DNA from: Saprospiraceae bacterium
GTDB taxonomy: Bacteria; Bacteroidota; Bacteroidia; Chitinophagales; Saprospiraceae
Assembly: GCA_028285545.1 (NCBI GenBank)
Contig: JANQPA010000022.1
Location: forward strand, 1 to 44,504
Reading direction: 5' to 3'
Length of the DNA: 44,504 nt
The stretch's first letter is position 1; each line of letters opens with the position of its first letter. Shown in pieces: positions 16,409 through 25,780 of this stretch. A program made the translations under genes and the position numbers. Below the pieces are notes generated by a model that saw nothing but the letters and a program-made list of their open reading frames with translations, had not been told where the DNA came from and did not search any database.

Positions 16409-18820
16409 TTACCTCAAAATGTCTGAAATTTTGATTAGACGAGGATCACGCCTGGCTAAGGAATGATAATGGCTGGATAATTTTTCATTCCCAATTTGTT
16501 TATATAATGATCCGATATTTTCACAAACCCTGACCACATCAAGTTTAGGTCTGCAGTTCATCAGTAGAGATTGGGGAAGCAGGTCATTCTGGAGTTCTGC
16601 AGCATAAAGATATTTTGCCTTTGACTTTTTTGAAGAAGGAGAAGTTATCCTTAAATAGTTCTCTAAAGCATTTTGATAGGAGTCTACTGCAAAGTAAAGA
16701 TCGCCCTGACTTTGATTGCTTCGTTGATTGAATAGATCAGCATAGGCCAAATGGGATAGATGATCATAATAATCTAAATAAGTAGCTTTTGAGAGAAGGT
16801 CATAAGCCTCATCATAATTTTTTTGGTCGATCAGTATTTTTGCTAGATGAAAATATGGTCTGTTTAAATTGGGAATTTGTGTGGACACTTTTTCCCAGAG
16901 ATTTTTGCTTTGCGCAGTATCTCCTTTATGGAAAAGGATTTTTGCAAGCTTAGCACTTGCAATAGGATCTTGCTGGGAAGATTTTATGGTTAAATTGTCT
17001 ATACATTTTTCCAAAAGCTTTTCTATATCTTGAGGATACCTTTTTAATAGAAGAGGGTAAATAGGAGCGTCTAAAAGCTGAGGACTGAGTTCAAATGCTT
17101 TTTGGTAATGGAGTAAAGCCCCAAGAGAATCTTTTCGTAAATCTTTTAGCAAGCCAGCCCCGATTTGATAGAGTTCTATTCCAGGATCTAATTTAAGACA
17201 CTTATCAAGGTGACTTAAAGCGATGGTTGAATCTTCTGACATCCAATGGGAAATCCAGGCTCTATTAAAATGATAAGAAGCATCGAATGGGTTTAAAGAA
17301 ATAGAACGATCAAGCAATTTGGCAGCTTGTTGTAACTCTTCTTTTTTAGGAAAGATGGAATCCTTTAAGATCGTTTCAAGCTCGAGATTTGATGTTAAGG
17401 TTAGAATGGCTTGTTGGTTATTAATTGGAGCCAATATATGCTTATTTGCTGTAGAACTGGTTTTTAAGGACTTTGCATAAACAGATTTCTGGTAGAAAAT
17501 AAACAGGAGGCTAAGGAAAAAAACACCGATTATTCCTTTCCACCAGTTACTGGATTTTTGGTTTGGTTTGGTATAACTGAGAAATCCAAGGCCGGAAAAA
17601 ATGGCGAATAGTAGTAATAATCCAGAATTATAAAATAGACCTGAAAAGAATAATTCTCTAAGTCCTATGCTAAGCCAGGCTGCTAAAATTAATACCAGGG
17701 TAATTTTCCTTTGCGCACTTTTTTCCCTCCTTATGGAATTAATCATTACCATCAATATTCCTAAAAGAAAGGAAGCATATATTCCTAAACCCAAAATTCC
17801 CTTTTCTATTAAAATTTGAAGATAGGTGTTATTGGTAAATGCAGAATAACTTCCTTGATCATCAGAGGGTTTACATTTGTCATTAATTAAAGGATAATTG
17901 TATCCTCCCACTCCCAGCCATTTGTTTTCTTCAAATTGACAAAAACTTCGCTCTAAAATAGTCAAGCGCCCCTGGGTACTTCTTTTTTGAGAGACTGTAC
18001 TGTTCATGGAAACTGTTGTCAAAACAGATTTTGAATTTGAGATGGTAAAAAGAAGCAGAAGCGGCATACAGGCTATCAAGATCAATAAAAAGTTTTTAAA
18101 TTTTATCAACCTCAAACCAAGCAGTAACAAAGAAGTAAGAAAATAGAAAAAGAATAAGCTAATGTAGGCCCCTCTGGAATAAGAAATAATAACTCCAAGG
18201 TTGATCAGACCAAATGAAAGGGTGGCAGTTATTTTGATCCATTTTTGTGACTTCCAGATGTTCCAGTTTAATAGTGGTATGGATAGCAACCCAATACATA
18301 GACTGGCCCAAATATTATTAAACAAACCGAAAGGGGCAAAATGACTCTTAAATTGAGCAATGTTATCCCAGCCTTTAATAGATAATCCAAAGCTATGAAA
18401 AGAATAGCTTAATAAACCTCCAAGGCAAAAAAGGGTGGCATAAACACCCAAAACACCCATAAGGAAATGTAAATTTAATGAGCTTGAGAAAAATAATCGA
18501 GCACTGAAGTAAGCAACTATGAAGAACAGAATTTTTTCAAAAAAGAAAATGCTGTTAGGGGCATAAATAGAAAAGGAATAATTAAGTGCTTCATATAGGA
18601 AAAGCAGTGCCAGAAAAAGATCCGACCAGTGCCATGAGAACTTGAAAAAAACAGAGGGTTTGAAAAACAGGCAAAAAACCAGGTTGAGAAGGAGGCTACC
18701 TAAACCAAAAGTAAGATTCCAAAAACCAGCTATTATCGCAATTAAAATGAAGCCAAGACTTACTAAGTTTTTCCAGCTGAGACTTTTTTTTTCAATTATT
18801 TTTTTAGCTAAGTCTGCCAT
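16409..18820 (-). CDS. O-antigen ligase/polymerase-like membrane protein with C-terminal TPR domain
   Basis: Of the 803 residues, about the first 440 form ten or more transmembrane helices. Within these is the Wzy_C/O-antigen ligase signature: SYSRGAYIS (213-221, R216) and a periplasmic loop with GRLTILERS...WLGVGGYNYP (284-310). Residues from about 500 on are TPR-like helical repeats (for example YHFNRAWISHWMSEDSTIALSHLDKCLKLDP). O-antigen ligases join undecaprenyl-linked glycans to lipid A or proteins; polymerases of the same fold extend glycans. TPR-tailed versions are common in Bacteroidota. No other glycan gene is nearby, so the substrate cannot be inferred, although the carbamoyltransferase operon 11 kb away could act on the same glycan (speculative). 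It is divergent from the lipoprotein gene, 88 bp away. Confidence 0.8.
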   Translation of the reverse strand: MADLAKKIIEKKSLSWKNLVSLGFILIAIIAGFWNLTFGLGSLLLNLVFCLFFKPSVFFKFSWHWSDLFLALLFLYEALNYSFSIYAPNSIFFFEKILFFIVAYFSARLFFSSSLNLHFLMGVLGVYATLFCLGGLLSYSFHSFGLSIKGWDNIAQFKSHFAPFGLFNNIWASLCIGLLSIPLLNWNIWKSQKWIKITATLSFGLINLGVIISYSRGAYISLFFFYFLTSLLLLGLRLIKFKNFLLILIACMPLLLLFTISNSKSVLTTVSMNSTVSQKRSTQGRLTILERSFCQFEENKWLGVGGYNYPLINDKCKPSDDQGSYSAFTNNTYLQILIEKGILGLGIYASFLLGILMVMINSIRREKSAQRKITLVLILAAWLSIGLRELFFSGLFYNSGLLLLFAIFSGLGFLSYTKPNQKSSNWWKGIIGVFFLSLLFIFYQKSVYAKSLKTSSTANKHILAPINNQQAILTLTSNLELETILKDSIFPKKEELQQAAKLLDRSISLNPFDASYHFNRAWISHWMSEDSTIALSHLDKCLKLDPGIELYQIGAGLLKDLRKDSLGALLHYQKAFELSPQLLDAPIYPLLLKRYPQDIEKLLEKCIDNLTIKSSQQDPIASAKLAKILFHKGDTAQSKNLWEKVSTQIPNLNRPYFHLAKILIDQKNYDEAYDLLSKATYLDYYDHLSHLAYADLFNQRSNQSQGDLYFAVDSYQNALENYLRITSPSSKKSKAKYLYAAELQNDLLPQSLLMNCRPKLDVVRVCENIGSLYKQIGNEKLSSHYHSLARRDPRLIKISDILR

Positions 18821-18908
18821 TTATTAGATTGATAATTTCCAACATTATGCTTGAATATACGTATATCTTTAATATATCAAACTACATCTGAAACTTAAAT
18901 AATCGTTC

Positions 18909-20939
18909 ATGAAGTTTTTACGAATAATTTGTGTCAATTGTTTGATTTGTCAATTGTTTCTTTTTTCTTCTTGCAATAATGACTCGCCTAATATCGAAAA
19001 TCCTGCTGATCAAAATATTATAAAAGCTGGTAATAATAAAGTAGAACTGGAAAAAGCAATAGCACATTTTAGCAGAGATCCGGCTGATAGTTTAAAGCTG
19101 AAAGCCATTAAGGTCTTAATTGGGAATATAGAGAGTTCTTACCATTACGGGGGAGAGTGGTTGGAAAAATTCGACATAGTTTTTGATAAAACATTTCAAA
19201 AACCTGAAAAGGAGATTAAAAGGATTGTAGATTCCCTGGCCGGTTATATTGGTTGGGCAGAACCAGAAAATTTGAAGTATAAGAATGACCTTTTGATTCT
19301 TGATGCAGATTATTTAATTGAGAATGTAGAGCATGCGGTAAATACCTGGCAAAATTCACCTTGGGGAGATAGTATAAGTTTTTATAATTTTTGCAATTTT
19401 ATTTTGCCTTATCACAATTACAGCGAATACCCGGAATCCTGGAGAGCCTCCCTAAATGAAAGATATAATTGGATTGTTCAGGATACAAATACCAATAAAA
19501 ACCTTCAGCAAGCCACCATTGCTTTTAATAAAGATCTTCTCACCTGGTTTCGGTATACTGGCCAATTTGAAGATTATCCCGGAAGGATCAGTATAAAAAA
19601 TCTAATGAAAGGAGGGGTGGGTAATTGCTCGGATATGGCTAGTGTGGCGGCTTATATTGGCAGATCAATAGGCTTGCCCATTGCCATTGAATATATGCCC
19701 CAGTGGGGTTCAGGAAATGGTGGCCACGTTTGGAATGCTCTTATCCTTAATGAAAATAAATCGATCCCCTTCTTGGGGGCAGAAGGACAGCCTGGTACCT
19801 ATACAACCATGCTAGATGGAGAGGGAAGAATTGCCAAGGTTTATCGCAGATTACTCACCAGAAATAAAAATAGTTTTGCTTTTCAAGCCAATGAAAAAGG
19901 GCTTAGTTATGGCAAAATTCCAAGGTATGCAATGGATTTACGGACCATTGACGTAACTCATTTGTACAGCCCAGTTGCCGATCTTTCATTTGCTTTAAAT
20001 AAAACCAAAGAAAAAGCAGTCTATTTGGCGGTTTTTAACAATGGTAGCTGGGAAGCTATAATTGGAAGTGTGATTGATAGGAATGGTAAGGTCCATTTTA
20101 AAAACATGGGGCGTTCCTTATTATACTTACCTAGTTTTTATAATAATGAAAAATACACTTATGCAAGAGAACCATTCATTTTAGATTTTGAAGGAAAACC
20201 TAAGTGGCTAAAAATTACTCCGGATCAAACCCAGCATATGGTCTTGAAAAGAAAATCTCCTCTTTCCCGTCACCTAACCAAATGGGGCTTTGCCAATTCA
20301 TTGGATGGTGCCGTTTTTGAAGGCTCCAATACCCCTGATTTTAGGAAGGTAACTGTGTTGCATACCATAGGTGAAGCCATGAAAAAATGGACGGTTGCCC
20401 AAACTGGAGGAGTAAAGGAACGAGATCAAATGCAATATGAAACCCTCTGGGAGGAAGTAGACCTGGATCTTTCTTCTAGTTTCCAATATGTTCGCATACG
20501 TACCAGGGTAGGCGCTAGATTTAGACTAGGAGATCTCCAATTTTTTGGAGAAAATAAGAATGAACCACTGTCTGGAAATCCAATTGGCAGTATTCAAAAT
20601 CCTGAATGGGCTTTTGACGGAACTGATGGTCATAGTATTATTTATGATGAACCACTAGAAGATTCCTGGGTAGGACTTGATTTGGGCAAAGCTCAAAAAA
20701 TTGGAAAAATTAAATTTATCCCAGGACAGGATAATAATAGAATCCTTAAGGGTAAAACTTATGACTTTCTTTATTGGGATAACGGTTGGCGTGTATTTGG
20801 GACCCAAAGGGCAGAGCAGTTTAGCTTATCATTCGATGGCGTACCTCAAAACACACTTTATCGTATTCGTTGCAAAGATTGTGAGAGTGGCCCATCAAGG
20901 CCATTTACCTATGAGAATGGGCGTCAATATTGGTATTAA
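18909..20939 (+). CDS. Transglutaminase-like lipoprotein with discoidin-type C-terminal domain
   Basis: The 676 residues start with a lipoprotein-type signal (FLFSSC, Cys22), so the protein is probably lipid-anchored. The centre holds a transglutaminase-like core: C240 in GVGNCSDMASVAAYIGRS and H273 in GNGGHVWNAL. The usual third residue, an Asp shortly after the His, is not obvious; the corresponding region reads IPFLGAEG, with a Glu. The C-terminal part (about 510-676) looks like one or two beta-sandwich discoidin/F5-F8-like modules (WVGLDLGKAQKIGKIKFIPGQ). Bacterial transglutaminase-like domains are mostly peptidases or amidases. The combination suggests a carbohydrate- or surface-bound enzyme. 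It ends 4 bp inside the convergent PCAT gene. Confidence 0.78.
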   Translation: MKFLRIICVNCLICQLFLFSSCNNDSPNIENPADQNIIKAGNNKVELEKAIAHFSRDPADSLKLKAIKVLIGNIESSYHYGGEWLEKFDIVFDKTFQKPEKEIKRIVDSLAGYIGWAEPENLKYKNDLLILDADYLIENVEHAVNTWQNSPWGDSISFYNFCNFILPYHNYSEYPESWRASLNERYNWIVQDTNTNKNLQQATIAFNKDLLTWFRYTGQFEDYPGRISIKNLMKGGVGNCSDMASVAAYIGRSIGLPIAIEYMPQWGSGNGGHVWNALILNENKSIPFLGAEGQPGTYTTMLDGEGRIAKVYRRLLTRNKNSFAFQANEKGLSYGKIPRYAMDLRTIDVTHLYSPVADLSFALNKTKEKAVYLAVFNNGSWEAIIGSVIDRNGKVHFKNMGRSLLYLPSFYNNEKYTYAREPFILDFEGKPKWLKITPDQTQHMVLKRKSPLSRHLTKWGFANSLDGAVFEGSNTPDFRKVTVLHTIGEAMKKWTVAQTGGVKERDQMQYETLWEEVDLDLSSSFQYVRIRTRVGARFRLGDLQFFGENKNEPLSGNPIGSIQNPEWAFDGTDGHSIIYDEPLEDSWVGLDLGKAQKIGKIKFIPGQDNNRILKGKTYDFLYWDNGWRVFGTQRAEQFSLSFDGVPQNTLYRIRCKDCESGPSRPFTYENGRQYWY

Positions 20940-23116
20940 ATATTTTGCCATTCATAAATAGCCCTGCTATAAAAATTTGTGCCAGCCATCAATTCTGCGT
21001 GTGTACCCTGGTGGAGAATGGTTCCATCTTCAATTAGGTAAATATAATCCGCCATGGAGGCTGTTTTTATCCGATGGGTTACTAGTAAAATGCCCATTTC
21101 TTTTTTTAAGGCATTCAATAGTTCCAAAATTCTGGCTTCTGAATTGGTATCTAGTGCTGAAGTTGCCTCATCCAAAAGCAAAAGCTGGGGTTTGGAGTAT
21201 AATGCTCGAGCTAAAGCCACCATTTGTTTTTGGCCTCCAGATAAATCTATTCCTGTTTCGCCCAGGATGGTACTATAGCCAGCTGGGAATTCAAGGAAAT
21301 AATCATTGAATCCATAACTTTTTAACATGGCTTCTAATTCTTCGATGTTTACATCCTCGGGATTGGAAAGGGTAATATTATCTAAAAGAGTTCCATTGTA
21401 AATTTTAATTTGTTGGGGAACCACTCCGATTAAATTTCTCCATTTGCTTAGTGAATACGACTCAATCGTTTGGCCATTGAGCAGTATATTCCCGTTTTCA
21501 TAGGAATAAAATTGTTGGATAATTTGTAGAAGGGTACTTTTTCCACAACCACTTTCTCCAAGAATTGAAATCATTTCTCCCTTTTTGATCTCAAAGGAAA
21601 CATCTTTAAGTAGTAGTGGATGACCAATAAATCTAAAGTCTAAATTTTGGATTTCCAGTTTTTCAAAAACTTTTGGATCTTTTTTTGTTGAATCAATTTC
21701 GGGATGAAACTCGGCTTCTAATTCGGTAAACTCTTTCATTCTATCTAAAGCTACTTTTGCCTCCTGGAGATTCATGTAAGTTCCGGATAGACTGGCCACA
21801 GAAGCCATAGAAATTCCCAATAACTGAATAATTGCCATGATGGCTCCAGCAGAAATACTTCCTCCAAAGACAAGATAAGCACTATAGGTAATCAAACCTA
21901 TTGTAAAAAGGGTACTTGCGGTTTGTGCAGTAGTTCCAAATCGCAAACTTACCAGCCCGAGATTAAAAGTCGACTGTTGGAATAAACTGTAGTACTGTTT
22001 GGTTAGATTTTGGAAGTAAGCTTCTTTATTTAATACTTTTAAGGTGCCAATTCCCTGGATGGTATCGATGTAATTACTCTCATTCATAGCATAAGAGCTC
22101 ATGAGCTGGCGTTGGGCAAGAATTATTTGTTTGTTAAATCTGAATAAGATAAAAGCAAAGATGGGGATCCAAAAGAGGCTGATCCATCCTATGGTGAAAC
22201 TATAAGCGAATAGTGCAGCAGTACTAACCAGGATTTTTATCAGTTCAATGGACATGGAGGAGAATAAAATAGCAATAGTTTCCTGAATTCGGCTAGTATC
22301 GTTCATGCGAGCCACCAGATCACCCGTTTTTCTGGTATCGAAGAATGATTTTGGGAGATATAAAAGTTTTTGATAAAAATAACCCAAAATTCGGATGTTA
22401 AAATCCTTACTCTGCCGGAGTAGAAAAAGGCTGCGGATGTAGGTGAAAAAAATGCTAATCAAAAGTAAAAAAAGAAGTAGGCCAGCACCAATAAATAATT
22501 GACTTGCATTTCCGGAAGGAAGAATGTTATCAATAAGTTTTTGAGAAAAAATGGCTAAGGAAAGCCCAAGTACGGATATAACTACACCTAATATTAATGA
22601 GGTGAAGAGCAGATTCAGGTCCTGAAGTGTAAATTCATACATCCATCTCAGGCTCTGCCATAAATTTTCTGCTGATGCCTTTTGAAGTTCATCTGTTTTT
22701 TTGACCTGCAATAATAACTTAGAATTCCAAAGTTTTTCTAATTCTTCTGGAGATAATTTTTGGATATAGGGCTCGGCAGGATCACTAATGACAAAAAGAT
22801 TTTTATCTGGCAGGTATTGATAAAGCACCACATAATGTTGTAATTCTTCCATCTTTAGGATATGTAGAATTACGGGATCACTAAGTGTTTTTAGATTTTC
22901 AATATCTGCTTCAAAACCTTCCGCTTCCATTCCCAGTTTTTGAGCGGCCTGATAAAGCCCTAACATGCTGGTGCCAGTTGGGGTAGTGCCACTAAGCTCT
23001 CTGATTTTTTCAACACTGGCATCTCCGCCAAATGATTTTAGAATAGAACGAAGGCAGGCTGCTCCACAATCTGATTCATCTCTTTGTTGTATGTGAATAA
23101 ATTGTAATTGTTTCAT
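20936..23116 (-). CDS. Peptidase-containing ABC exporter (PCAT, C39 peptidase plus ABC)
   Basis: At 726 residues it has the full PCAT layout. The C39 cysteine peptidase domain (1-140) has catalytic C17 in QRDESDCGAACLRSIL, H94 in LQHYVVLY and D112 in ISDPAEP. The ABC transmembrane domain (about 160-450, six helices) follows. The nucleotide-binding domain (about 485-726) has Walker A GESGCGKSTLL, signature LSGGQKQMVALARAL and Walker B LLLLDEATSALD. Such transporters cut a leader after Gly-Gly and export the core peptide. The 61-aa gene directly upstream encodes a matching GG-leader peptide, so substrate and exporter lie together. The two genes are 72 bp apart with a hairpin between them. Export in Bacteroidota may need a HlyD-type adaptor and TolC; neither is in this window. 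Confidence 0.93.
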   Translation of the reverse strand: MKQLQFIHIQQRDESDCGAACLRSILKSFGGDASVEKIRELSGTTPTGTSMLGLYQAAQKLGMEAEGFEADIENLKTLSDPVILHILKMEELQHYVVLYQYLPDKNLFVISDPAEPYIQKLSPEELEKLWNSKLLLQVKKTDELQKASAENLWQSLRWMYEFTLQDLNLLFTSLILGVVISVLGLSLAIFSQKLIDNILPSGNASQLFIGAGLLLFLLLISIFFTYIRSLFLLRQSKDFNIRILGYFYQKLLYLPKSFFDTRKTGDLVARMNDTSRIQETIAILFSSMSIELIKILVSTAALFAYSFTIGWISLFWIPIFAFILFRFNKQIILAQRQLMSSYAMNESNYIDTIQGIGTLKVLNKEAYFQNLTKQYYSLFQQSTFNLGLVSLRFGTTAQTASTLFTIGLITYSAYLVFGGSISAGAIMAIIQLLGISMASVASLSGTYMNLQEAKVALDRMKEFTELEAEFHPEIDSTKKDPKVFEKLEIQNLDFRFIGHPLLLKDVSFEIKKGEMISILGESGCGKSTLLQIIQQFYSYENGNILLNGQTIESYSLSKWRNLIGVVPQQIKIYNGTLLDNITLSNPEDVNIEELEAMLKSYGFNDYFLEFPAGYSTILGETGIDLSGGQKQMVALARALYSKPQLLLLDEATSALDTNSEARILELLNALKKEMGILLVTHRIKTASMADYIYLIEDGTILHQGTHAELMAGTNFYSRAIYEWQNI

Positions 23117-23132
23117 TTGGGTATAAAATTAA

Positions 23133-23164
23133 AGTACCGAAAAGCTTAAGCGCTTTTCGGTACT
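23133..23164 (-). promoter_or_regulatory. Hairpin between the GG-peptide and PCAT genes (possible attenuator)
   Basis: A perfect 13-bp stem (23133-23145 with 23152-23164, AGTACCGAAAAGC) with a 6-nt loop lies in the 72-bp gap. On the minus strand it is followed by a weak T-rich run (TTAATTTTAT). It could act as a partial terminator that keeps transporter expression below peptide expression, or protect the peptide mRNA. Confidence 0.6.
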
Positions 23165-23188
23165 GAAATGTCTTTTGCTTGAGCTCAA

Positions 23189-23374
23189 TTATAGCGTAGT
23201 GTCTGGATTAGGACGTGGACGACGGGAACAATAATAGAAGTAAATAGTGGTTAAGTAAACATATAAAAGGATGTTTCCCGAACGCAGAGCATTTCTTGAA
23301 GCATAAGCAAGGTAGCGGCAGTTATAATAGCCACCTTTTACCTTTGACATTTGGTCTTTAGATAAAGATTTCAT
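23189..23374 (-). CDS. GG-leader precursor peptide, probable PCAT substrate (bacteriocin- or pheromone-like)
   Basis: The 61-residue peptide has a 15-residue leader, MKSLSKDQMSKVKGG, of the short Bacteroidota type (M-K-x-L-S-x-[DE]-x-M-x-x-V-x-G-G). A 46-residue core follows. The core is very Tyr-rich (nine Tyr), has exactly two Cys (C19, C49) that could form a disulfide, a hydrophobic centre (ILLYVYLTTIYFYY) and a basic, Pro-rich end (SRRPRPNPDTTL). It lies directly upstream of the PCAT gene on the same strand, so cleavage after GG and export are the expected fate. No lanthipeptide or radical-SAM modification enzyme is adjacent. A toxin, a signal peptide or a structural peptide are all possible. 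I do not recognise the core. Confidence 0.8.
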   Translation of the reverse strand: MKSLSKDQMSKVKGGYYNCRYLAYASRNALRSGNILLYVYLTTIYFYYCSRRPRPNPDTTL

Positions 23375-23531
23375 GATTGAAAAATTTAAGTATTTAAGCT
23401 TACTCTATTAAGGTTTTTCAGCATCCACCTGGTTTAAGGGAGGTTCTTTATGTTAATAGCGAGAGGAATGGAAATGATGACTGCTAATATAATAATAATT
23501 TATATTTTTCTCTATTTAAATTTAGTCTTAT

Positions 23532-24170
23532 TTATAAGAATATAAAGAATGTAATAAATGAGACCCAAATGATTATAGCCAGGCCATAAGTACACAAAGT
23601 AAAGATGACCCAATGCCGAACTCCTTTTTTAAGGATATAGTTTAAACCCATAGCAATCAACAAGATAAATAGTAATTGAAAAATACTGATCATTTGCAGC
23701 GGATAAACCATCCACTGAGCTATGGCGTCTTTATCTACTAAATCATATATCGAGAAGCTGGGGATATAAGCTAGATCTCCCCACCTTTCCATACCCCAAA
23801 TGCCTAGCATTCCCAATAATATAAGCTTAGATATAGAGAATAGGATGAAAGCCTTGGTTACCACTCCAAAAATGGATTTAAAGGAAATTTTATAGGATAA
23901 AAGTAAAGCACCTATATTAAGACACAAACTTATAACTACAATTGACAGAATGATGGAAATGGGGAGCAATAAATAAAGTACCCAGGAAAAAGATTGTGAA
24001 GCTTCTAAGCCTGTTTCAATTTGTTCAAGGGTCATCTCCGAGGCCAAGGTTTGATAAAGAACCTTTTCAGACAGCATCATATTCTTTAAAACGATGTTGA
24101 AAAGGAATTCAATCAAGATAAGCACCAACAAAATTATCCTGGTATCAACTTTGAAATACTTTTTTAACAT
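23532..24170 (-). CDS. Multi-pass membrane protein of the GG-peptide cassette
   Basis: The 212 residues have about five transmembrane segments: residues 12-31, 61-92, 99-120, 155-178 and 185-210. A soluble segment lies after the first helix (LSEKVLYQTLASEMTLEQIETG). The layout with an amphipathic EQ-rich loop is reminiscent of YIP1-type membrane proteins, but I do not recognise a family with certainty. It sits directly upstream of the GG-peptide gene on the same strand (158 bp), between it and the aminotransferase. It could be an immunity protein, a sensor or part of the export route; this is inference from position only. Confidence 0.65.
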   Translation of the reverse strand: MLKKYFKVDTRIILLVLILIEFLFNIVLKNMMLSEKVLYQTLASEMTLEQIETGLEASQSFSWVLYLLLPISIILSIVVISLCLNIGALLLSYKISFKSIFGVVTKAFILFSISKLILLGMLGIWGMERWGDLAYIPSFSIYDLVDKDAIAQWMVYPLQMISIFQLLFILLIAMGLNYILKKGVRHWVIFTLCTYGLAIIIWVSFITFFIFL

Positions 24171-24295
24171 GGTTTTTTGAAGTTTTAGGTTCCTTTTCTT
24201 AGTTATAATTCGATAAAGGGCTTACAATCAAGGTTTACGGGGCAAAAAATAAAAAGATTCAATCAAAGAAATAAATGCTATTATCAGAAGCTAAA

Positions 24296-25618
24296 CTATT
24301 TTTCGGGGAGATTAGGAAACCAAGCTTCCAAACGCTTCATGGCCACCTCTAGGGTAGCTCTGTCCACACAGGAGTACACAAGTCTATATTGTCCTTTTTT
24401 GCTATGCCCAAAACCCTGTCCAGGAGTAAGCAATACCCCCGTACTCTGATAAATTTCCATCCATTGCTTGTTTTCTGCTTCCTGACTTTGTTGTTCCAGA
24501 TACTTAGAAAGATCTAACCACACAAATAAACTTCCACGACTTGCCGCATAAGGGATGTCAAATTTCCGGAGGGTTTTTACAACGATTAGATAAGAAAGGG
24601 TGAGTAATTCCTGGTTTTTCTGGATGTAATTTTTCATAAAATCAAGATCACTGAGAATCAGTTGAAAAATCCATTGGGTATAGTTAGATACCATGTGGGG
24701 AGGGTTAATGTTGTTGAAAGCTTCAATGAAATCCTGATTTTGTGAATAGACCATGCCAACCCGGAATCCTGAGGCCCCCATATCTTTGGACAATGCATAC
24801 CAGAGATGTAGATAATCACTCTTTTTTTTCTTCATAATTTGAGCAAAAGAGACGAAAGGGATATCAGTTGGATAATCCTCTTTTAATTCAGAATGGTCAG
24901 TTTGTATTAGCGATAAACCATATATTTCATTTACAATTAAATGGATTTTCCGATCAATACACCACTGGGCAATAGACTCTAATTTTTCTTTAGGATAAAC
25001 ACCCCCGGTTGGATTATCTGGATTGGTGATTACCAGCATCCTAAATCTGTTGCCTTGTTGATTAATATCCTGGAGTGCATTTTCCAGGTGATGTATTTCT
25101 AATGCAGGTTGCTCTTTGATGCTTTCCAGGTGGTGATGGGTAATCAGGTCATATCTTTCCAGCCTTGCTTTATTCCCAATATCTTGCTTGTAAACGGGGT
25201 AGCAGGGGGCAGGAAAAACGGCTACATCCCCCTTTAATCCTAAAAGCCAGGAAGTTACTTCAATTGTAGCTGTTGCTCCTGCTGAAAAACCCAGATGCTC
25301 AGGATCGATAGGACAATGACATAAGCAATTCTCCAAAAAAACAGACATAGCTTTCCTGAATTCTAGAGAACCCGTAGCAAAAGTGTATCCAGGAACCCAA
25401 TCAGGAATGGGATTCGAACGCACTACCTCTTCCATTTTTTCTTTTAATAGTGGCCAGCTTAGCTTATTCTCAGCAACGTTTAATGGAATAGCTCCATCCG
25501 GATTGGTAATCGGATCATAAAGATTTTGCATGGCTTCAAAAAAAACCTCGAAATCAATGCGCAGTTTAGTAAGGTGTGCAAATTGCCCTCTCAGAGATAA
25601 TGAAGAATTATTAAGCAT
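24296..25618 (-). CDS. PLP-dependent class I/II aminotransferase, ACC-synthase-like
   Basis: The 440-residue fold-type I enzyme has the PLP Lys K278 in YALSKDMGASGFRVG, the NPDNPTG motif (199-205), Y233 and a late Arg (YRLVYSC). The SLSKDxGxxGFRVG pattern and the N-terminal PLNVAENKLSW are closest to 1-aminocyclopropane-1-carboxylate synthase-like aminotransferases. It is odd that the Asp that normally contacts the pyridine nitrogen (DEIY) is Asn here: N230 in LIVNEIYG, from a codon AAT where GAT is expected. This should weaken normal PLP chemistry or mark a changed reaction. It is the first gene of the leftward run before the membrane protein (125 bp) and GG peptide; whether it is functionally linked is open. 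It is divergent from ppdK. Confidence 0.85.
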   Translation of the reverse strand: MLNNSSLSLRGQFAHLTKLRIDFEVFFEAMQNLYDPITNPDGAIPLNVAENKLSWPLLKEKMEEVVRSNPIPDWVPGYTFATGSLEFRKAMSVFLENCLCHCPIDPEHLGFSAGATATIEVTSWLLGLKGDVAVFPAPCYPVYKQDIGNKARLERYDLITHHHLESIKEQPALEIHHLENALQDINQQGNRFRMLVITNPDNPTGGVYPKEKLESIAQWCIDRKIHLIVNEIYGLSLIQTDHSELKEDYPTDIPFVSFAQIMKKKKSDYLHLWYALSKDMGASGFRVGMVYSQNQDFIEAFNNINPPHMVSNYTQWIFQLILSDLDFMKNYIQKNQELLTLSYLIVVKTLRKFDIPYAASRGSLFVWLDLSKYLEQQSQEAENKQWMEIYQSTGVLLTPGQGFGHSKKGQYRLVYSCVDRATLEVAMKRLEAWFPNLPEK

Positions 25619-25780
25619 TCAATTGGATTGGTTGGTGAAAGTGATGGTGAAAATAGTAATTAAAAATAATCACAGGATAGGTTTGACAAAAATCATGATT
25701 TATTACTCTCCTTTCTCATTAAAATATGTTCAGAAAAGCTATACACTTGAAGAAATTATAAACAAGCAAAATTATCAATT

